From: Pedobacter sp. KBS0701
GTDB lineage: Bacteria; Bacteroidota; Bacteroidia; Sphingobacteriales; Sphingobacteriaceae
Assembly: GCF_005938645.2 (NCBI RefSeq)
Contig: NZ_CP042171.1
Span: 1 to 64,000 of the forward strand
Direction: 5' to 3'
DNA length: 64,000 bases
The position numbers and the translations under genes are program-made. Within the stretch, counting starts at the first letter, position 1; each line of letters opens with the position of its first letter. Below the pieces are notes generated by a model, which worked only from the letters and a program-made list of their open reading frames with translations, had not been told where the DNA came from and made no database searches. Shown one piece after another: positions 59,167 to 64,000 of the stretch.

Positions 59167-60015
59167 ATGACAAAGACCACCCTGATAAAAGTGCTTGTTT
59201 TTTTTATGCTCGGATCAATAGATGCCATGGCACAGCAAGATACCGTAAAGCTCAATGATGTAAAATATGGAGGTTTTGAACGTAACCTCATGGATGTTTA
59301 CCTTCCGCCAGGCCGCGCACCCCAAACTCCTTTTGTGATCCTGATCCATGGCGGTGCATGGGTGCAGGCCGGCAAGGAATATGTGAGGGATTTTCAGCAG
59401 TATCTGCTTAGCCAGGGTATTGCTTCAGTTAATATAAACCATAGGTATGCTAATGATTCCACTGTTCATTATAAACAGATAATGGAGGATGTAGACAGCG
59501 CGGTAAAGTATTGCGCAGATCATGCCGGTCAATGGAATACCCGTGCAGATGGTTTTAGTACAGCAGGTTTTAGCTCGGGGGCACATCTGGCACTTTTGTA
59601 TGGGTATACCGCACAAGGAAAAATAAATGCTATAGTAGATTTCAGTGGCCCCAATAACTTTACCGATACCGCTACGCTGAATTATTGTGTAAAGACGGGG
59701 CTGATAGGATTGGTAGAAAAAATTACTGGCGTCCGCTTTACAGGTGTAAGCCATGTACCAGTAAGTTTTTCGCTGGCAAGTCCATATACCCATGTTAAAA
59801 ACATCCCAACCTTTATTGCACATGGAACCATCGATCCGGTAGTACAGGTTATCCAGTCACGGCAACTGGCCCAAAAACTTCAGCGGATGCATATTCCTGT
59901 AAAATTTATTGAAGTGGAAGGCCTGGCGCATGATCTGGACAAAAAACCTCAGGAAAAGCTAAAACTATACCATGCAGCAGCTGCATGGCTCAAAAAATAC
60001 GGACAAAAAAGATAA
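59167..60015 (+). CDS. Exported alpha/beta hydrolase (BD-FAE/esterase type)
   Basis: A 282-residue hydrolase starting at ATG 59167 (MTKTTLIKVLVFFMLGSIDA) with a signal peptide ending at AMAQ-Q. The oxyanion motif is HGGAW in ILIHGGAWVQAG, the nucleophile Ser lies in AGFSSGAHLALL, and the late Asp and His are in FIAHGTIDPVVQ and GLAHDLDK. It resembles lipase/esterase enzymes of the carboxylesterase family in the periplasm. It probably releases an acid that the upstream ligase activates, an inference from gene order. Confidence 0.9.
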   Translation: MTKTTLIKVLVFFMLGSIDAMAQQDTVKLNDVKYGGFERNLMDVYLPPGRAPQTPFVILIHGGAWVQAGKEYVRDFQQYLLSQGIASVNINHRYANDSTVHYKQIMEDVDSAVKYCADHAGQWNTRADGFSTAGFSSGAHLALLYGYTAQGKINAIVDFSGPNNFTDTATLNYCVKTGLIGLVEKITGVRFTGVSHVPVSFSLASPYTHVKNIPTFIAHGTIDPVVQVIQSRQLAQKLQRMHIPVKFIEVEGLAHDLDKKPQEKLKLYHAAAAWLKKYGQKR

Positions 60016-60018
60016 AAT

Positions 60019-61046
60019 ATGAACAGACTAAGCACAATGTCCCTGGTCATGCTTATGGCGTGTACGGCTGTTTTCGCGCAGCAGGCAAAAAAGCAGAAAA
60101 ACACAGTTAATCCACTTACTGCAGCAGAAGTAAGTACCCGCTTATCGCCGGAAATCAAATTACTTGCCTTCGGGCCGGTCTCAAAACTTGATAGTAACTT
60201 TATTACCAATGCAAGAAAAGCGGATAAGGCACGTCCAACACCTAAGCTGAAAAACGCAGATAGTGTAGAAATTTCCGACCTGAATATACCAGGGCTGGAA
60301 AAAGGCGATCCGCTGGTACCCATACGGGTTTACCGGCCAAAGTACGCCAATGGGAATGTTCCACTACTGGTTTGGTTTCATGGCGGCGGTTTTATAGCGG
60401 GAAATCTTACCAGTGATCACCAGGCCTGCGCTACAATGAGTATCCGCTCCCAGGTAGTGGTCATATCGGTCGATTACAGGCTTGCCCCGGAACATGTCTT
60501 TCCGGCCGGGGTGAACGATGGTTATTCCACCCTGCTCTGGGGTATTTCCAATGCAAAAACTTATGGGATAGACACCGCTAAAGTTGGTGTGGGCGGCGGA
60601 AGTGCCGGAGCAGCAATTGCAGGGAGCATCGTACTTAAGGCCAGGGCAGAAAAAGGCCCTAAATAAAAGCCCAACTGCTGGTTTTTCCTCCCGCAGATAT
60701 GGATACAACCCATGTATCGGTAGTGGAGTTATGGAATATTCCCGGTGTTAAGGGAGCCGACATGACCCGCTACCTAAAATATTATCTTGGCGAAAAGCAG
60801 TATAAAAATGTTCCTGAACATGCTCTGCCTGGGCTGACCAAAAACTTAAAGGGCCTGCCGCCAACCTATATTTTAACCTGTGGCGTCGATCCTTTGAGGG
60901 ATGGGGCACTCCTATATGCGCAAAGACTTATCGATGCGGGAATATTTACAGAACTGCATAATTACGCCGGGTATCCCCATGGCTTTGTTCCTGAACGGGC
61001 AAATACAGAACTCTACTACATGGCAAAAAAACTACTGAACCAATAA
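60019..61046 (+). pseudogene. Exported alpha/beta hydrolase (HSL-like), frameshifted
   Basis: A signal peptide (MNRLSTMSLVMLMACTAVFA) begins a hormone-sensitive-lipase-type hydrolase. The first frame carries the oxyanion motif HGGGF and the nucleophile Ser in GGGSAGAAIAG but stops at 60666. One base added in the A-rich run at 60661-60668 joins it to a second frame that reads KIKAQLLVFPPADMDTTHVS and then holds the catalytic Asp (CGVDPLRDG) and His (GYPHGF). A joined protein would have about 342 residues. As written, neither half has a full triad, so the gene is either dead, corrected by slippage, or affected by a sequencing error. Confidence 0.85.
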
Positions 61047-61061
61047 TATAAGCTATCGGTT

Positions 61062-63941
61062 ATGAAAAGAAAATTACACAACAATCTAAATTACGGTAAG
61101 CTTTTTATGCTTTTGGCCATGTTGCTGTTTGCTGGTATATGCAACGCTCAAAACAGCACTTTTTCAGGTAAAGTTACCGACGAACAGGGAAATGCTGTTC
61201 CCGGTGCAAGTATTAAACTGAAAATAACCGGACGAAGTACGACTACCGACCAGAACGGTGAATTTGTTTTTACCAATCTCAGTGCCCCGAAGGAAATGGC
61301 AACTGTTTCTTTTTTAGGTTTTATCACCCGGGAAATAGCTTTGTTCGCCAATCTTAAAGCGGAGATCAGGATGAAAACAGCAGTGAATACGATGGATGAA
61401 GTGGTGGTTACCGGGATGTTCGATAAGCGAAAACGTATTGATGCCTCGGTCGCCATTACCACCTTAAACAGTGCACAGATTGAACGCACTGTACCGGCAA
61501 GTGCTGCCGATCTTTTAAAAAATGCACCAGGTGTATTTGTCAATTCATCAAATGGAGAGATCAGGAACAGTGTTGCTTCACGAGGGATCACTGCAGGTTC
61601 GCAGGACGGCAGTTTCGGGTATGAATACGTTTCGATGCAGGAAGATGGAATCCCGGTAACCAATATTACCTATTTCAGTTACGGGCCCGATTTCTTCCTC
61701 AGGCCAGATGCAACCCTGGCCCGTTTGGAAGCCGTACGGGGCGGAACTGCCTCTGTTACGGCGGCCAATGCGCCTGGGGGAATCTTTAATTATGTTTCTA
61801 AAACCGGAGGGAAAACCTTTGAGGGCGAGCTCAGAACCAAATATGGCTTTCAGGGAAGTGATGGCGGTAATCCACTCGCACGTGTTGATCTGGATCTGGG
61901 CGGGCCGATCAAAGATAACTGGTTTTACAATATCGGTGGTTTTTACCGGTATGATCAAACCGGCCGCTACCCGGGCTATCCGATTAATAAGGGTGGACAG
62001 ATCAAGGCAAACCTTTTAAAGAAATATAAAACCGGTTCCCTAAAAATAATCGGTAAATACCTTCATGATAAAAACGGATATGCCCAGTTACTGCCTACCA
62101 ACAGTTTCTCAGACCCAAGGCCAAGTGAAGGATTCGATATATTTTCAACGATCCTGATGCCTAAATTTGATTTCACCTCCCCACGGTATATCGGAGCGGG
62201 TGATATCTCTTTAAATCCAGCTAATGTGGTGGAAAGCAAATATAAATCGATTGGAGCCTTATGGGAACAGCAACTTGGCAAAGGCTGGTCGCTCAGCAAC
62301 GCTTTCCGCTACTCCCGGAATGATATTAATTACAGTACCACAAACGGCTCAATTATGAGTGGTACCGATTTTAGCAGTTATTACCTGCTATCAGGAATGA
62401 CCGGGCTTGGATTTGGGAACTATTCGTTCAAGGATGCTAAAACCGGAGCTGAGCTCATGAGCATCAATGCAGCACCCGGACCAGGCGGTTTGCCGGCATA
62501 CACGATCGTTAAAGATGTATTGCCAGGACAAAGCGTAAGTCCGCATTCCCTGTATTTTTCTGTGTTGGGCAGTTATGAGAACCAGGTGAATGAGGTTATC
62601 AACCAGTTCGCAGTTAACAAAAAGCTTAAAAATATGAGTTTTAACGCAGGGATGTATTTTGGAAGATCGAAAGCCCACCGTTTCTCCGGAATCAACGGAG
62701 TTGCGCTGGGGACCATCGAAAACCGGCCAAAACTAGTGAACCTTACCTTTACTGGCAGCACCCTGGGCGGTACAACAGGGGTGCATCAGGTGACCAATGC
62801 TGATGGAATTGCACAGGCTAACGGCGACACGGGTGGCTTTCTCGATTTTAATGTAACGCAGGCACAATATGCCTTTTTCTTCAGCCAAACCTGGAGCCTT
62901 AACGATAAACTGACCTTTGATTGGGGAGGAAGGTATGAAACCGCCAAAGTGGAGGCACATAACCAGCGCACGTACTTTAAGACGGGTTTACAGGGAGGAA
63001 CAGATAATGATCCGAAAACATTTTACAATAACAATACCCTTGATCATGTCAGCTCAGTAGAATTTGAAAAAAGATTAAATACTTTTTCTTTTTCAGGCGC
63101 ACTCAATTATAAGTTCGATGACAATACAGCCGTGTACACCCGTTACTCAAGAGGTAAAAAATCGCCGGATATGGATGTGTATTTTGCAGCCAACAGGCCC
63201 GAAACAGTAGCCTTACTAAATCCTGAAGTACGCACCACCGAACAGGTAGAGCTTGGCCTGAAAGCCCGCAGGAAAAATCTGGATTTATTTATTACGCCTT
63301 TTTACAGCATGTTAAGCGGAGTGCCAAACGGCTCGATTTTTACCAACGCAGATGCAACACTGTATACCACGCCCTCCCTGTATAGCAAGTACCGCACGTT
63401 TGGGATAGAGATAGAAGGCGATTATAACTTAACCAAAACCTTAAGCCTGAGGGCTGTTGCAACCTTTCAGCGTTCCAAAATTGTGGAGGCAGAATATTGG
63501 GTAGCCAATGGTCCCGGAATGGCAGACGACAATAAAATATCTTATTCAGGAAACGAAACAGATAACAATGCGAGGATCATATCACGGATTACGCCCACCT
63601 ATCACAATGACAAACTCTATCTTTTTCTCACCTGGTCTTATCTTGGTAAAAGACAGGCCAACGCTCCCAACGTGTTTTACCTGCCTTCCTTCTCTAATTT
63701 TGATATCGGCGCAGGGTACAACTTTACGCGTAAAATAAGTTTGAGCGCAAACATCAATAACCTGTTCAATAATTATCAGGTAATGAGCTGGGCCAGGCCC
63801 GGCAACCTGTTAACGCAATTAAGTGGAGCGGGAAGTTTTAACAAAGCACAGTTTGATGCTGCGATAGCCAATAATACACCTTATTTTACCATTTCCAACC
63901 CACCAAGGGCCTATTACTTAACTGCTTCCTATAAATTTTAA
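61062..63941 (+). CDS. TonB-dependent receptor with N-terminal carboxypeptidase-regulatory-like domain
   Basis: A 959-residue outer-membrane receptor. A signal peptide ends near GICNAQ-N. Residues about 32-115 form a CarboxypepD_reg-like domain (FSGKVTDEQGNAVPGASIKL). The TonB-box-like segment and plug follow (MDEVVVTGMFDK, PASAADLLKNAPGVFVN, RLEAVRGGTASV). The rest is a 22-strand barrel that ends in YYLTASYKF. No SusD partner is next to it, so the substrate is more likely a small molecule than a polysaccharide. It ends the cluster of ligase and hydrolase genes. Confidence 0.94.
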   Translation: MKRKLHNNLNYGKLFMLLAMLLFAGICNAQNSTFSGKVTDEQGNAVPGASIKLKITGRSTTTDQNGEFVFTNLSAPKEMATVSFLGFITREIALFANLKAEIRMKTAVNTMDEVVVTGMFDKRKRIDASVAITTLNSAQIERTVPASAADLLKNAPGVFVNSSNGEIRNSVASRGITAGSQDGSFGYEYVSMQEDGIPVTNITYFSYGPDFFLRPDATLARLEAVRGGTASVTAANAPGGIFNYVSKTGGKTFEGELRTKYGFQGSDGGNPLARVDLDLGGPIKDNWFYNIGGFYRYDQTGRYPGYPINKGGQIKANLLKKYKTGSLKIIGKYLHDKNGYAQLLPTNSFSDPRPSEGFDIFSTILMPKFDFTSPRYIGAGDISLNPANVVESKYKSIGALWEQQLGKGWSLSNAFRYSRNDINYSTTNGSIMSGTDFSSYYLLSGMTGLGFGNYSFKDAKTGAELMSINAAPGPGGLPAYTIVKDVLPGQSVSPHSLYFSVLGSYENQVNEVINQFAVNKKLKNMSFNAGMYFGRSKAHRFSGINGVALGTIENRPKLVNLTFTGSTLGGTTGVHQVTNADGIAQANGDTGGFLDFNVTQAQYAFFFSQTWSLNDKLTFDWGGRYETAKVEAHNQRTYFKTGLQGGTDNDPKTFYNNNTLDHVSSVEFEKRLNTFSFSGALNYKFDDNTAVYTRYSRGKKSPDMDVYFAANRPETVALLNPEVRTTEQVELGLKARRKNLDLFITPFYSMLSGVPNGSIFTNADATLYTTPSLYSKYRTFGIEIEGDYNLTKTLSLRAVATFQRSKIVEAEYWVANGPGMADDNKISYSGNETDNNARIISRITPTYHNDKLYLFLTWSYLGKRQANAPNVFYLPSFSNFDIGAGYNFTRKISLSANINNLFNNYQVMSWARPGNLLTQLSGAGSFNKAQFDAAIANNTPYFTISNPPRAYYLTASYKF

Positions 63942-63950
63942 TTAGTTCCC

Positions 63951-63958
63951 TATATTTG
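63951..63958 (+). promoter_or_regulatory. Predicted -7 element of the last, truncated gene
   Basis: TATATTTG is an exact TAnnTTTG match 22 bp before the ATG at 63980. No -33 TTG is seen at 19 bp. Confidence 0.4.
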
Positions 63959-63979
63959 ATATTAACAATATCGGTCTTA

Positions 63980-64000
63980 TGAAACGTATATTCCTGTTCC
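63980..64000 (+). CDS. Start of a gene cut by the window end
   Basis: ATG at 63980 opens MKRIFLF, which looks like the beginning of a signal peptide. Only seven codons are inside the window, so the product cannot be named. A -7 box lies just upstream. Confidence 0.5.

Overview
The window reads as a chromosomal segment of a Bacteroidota bacterium, most likely a Sphingobacteriaceae member close to Pedobacter. This rests on the -33 TTTG / -7 TAnnTTTG promoter type, a CusA-TolC fusion efflux pump, a Bacteroidota-style kdp operon with a porin inside it, a TonB receptor with an N-terminal carboxypeptidase-regulatory-like domain, and moderate G+C. It opens exactly at the dnaA start codon, so the molecule was probably linearised there. 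No DnaA-box cluster was recognised, so no origin is called.

Layout. (1) 1-9.9 kb: dnaA, a Nudix hydrolase, a LemA/TPM-domain membrane cluster, an FAD-dependent dehydrogenase, DinB and CoA-binding proteins, and a translationally coupled pair of predicted lipid A deacylases (LpxR-like then PagL-like). (2) 10.3-16.9 kb: a complete rRNA operon with three tandem promoters, 16S, tRNA-Ile(GAU), tRNA-Ala(UGC), 23S and two tandem 5S units. The tRNA-Ala 3' end is partly duplicated around an 18-bp palindrome. (3) 17.2-25.6 kb: a subtilisin-like protease, a three-gene cell-envelope sugar operon (GT87, GT2, polysaccharide deacetylase), a MITE-like repeat, a GH51 arabinofuranosidase and a gene remnant. (4) 25.6-33.5 kb: a K+ uptake operon with a structured leader and terminator-like hairpin, a small membrane protein, kdpF-A-B-C, a porin, a second small membrane protein and a KdpD sensor with no histidine-kinase domain. 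(5) 33.8-39.9 kb: accessory enzymes, a WYL regulator, a second MITE-like copy and a frameshifted acyltransferase. (6) 40-47.2 kb: a heavy-metal efflux cluster (Cys/His-rich small protein, CusA-TolC fusion, CusB) and a beta-barrel protein. (7) 47.2-50.3 kb: a gene remnant, then arginase and ornithine aminotransferase divergent from an Lrp/AsnC regulator, with a palindrome between them. (8) 50.5-56.4 kb: a DUF3667 protein, a tripartite exporter whose inner-membrane part is an ABC transmembrane domain with no ATPase, and a DUF808 protein. (9) 56.6-64 kb: an AraC regulator, a direct-repeat operator candidate, acyl-CoA ligase, two alpha/beta hydrolases (one frameshifted) and a TonB-dependent receptor, which look like one regulon for taking up and activating an ester or acyl compound.

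No CRISPR array, prophage or intact transposase was seen. The best candidates for something undescribed are the ATPase-less ABC/HlyD/TolC exporter, the structured kdp leader with its small membrane protein and kinase-less KdpD, the coupled LpxR/PagL pair, and the AraC-controlled ligase/esterase/receptor cluster.
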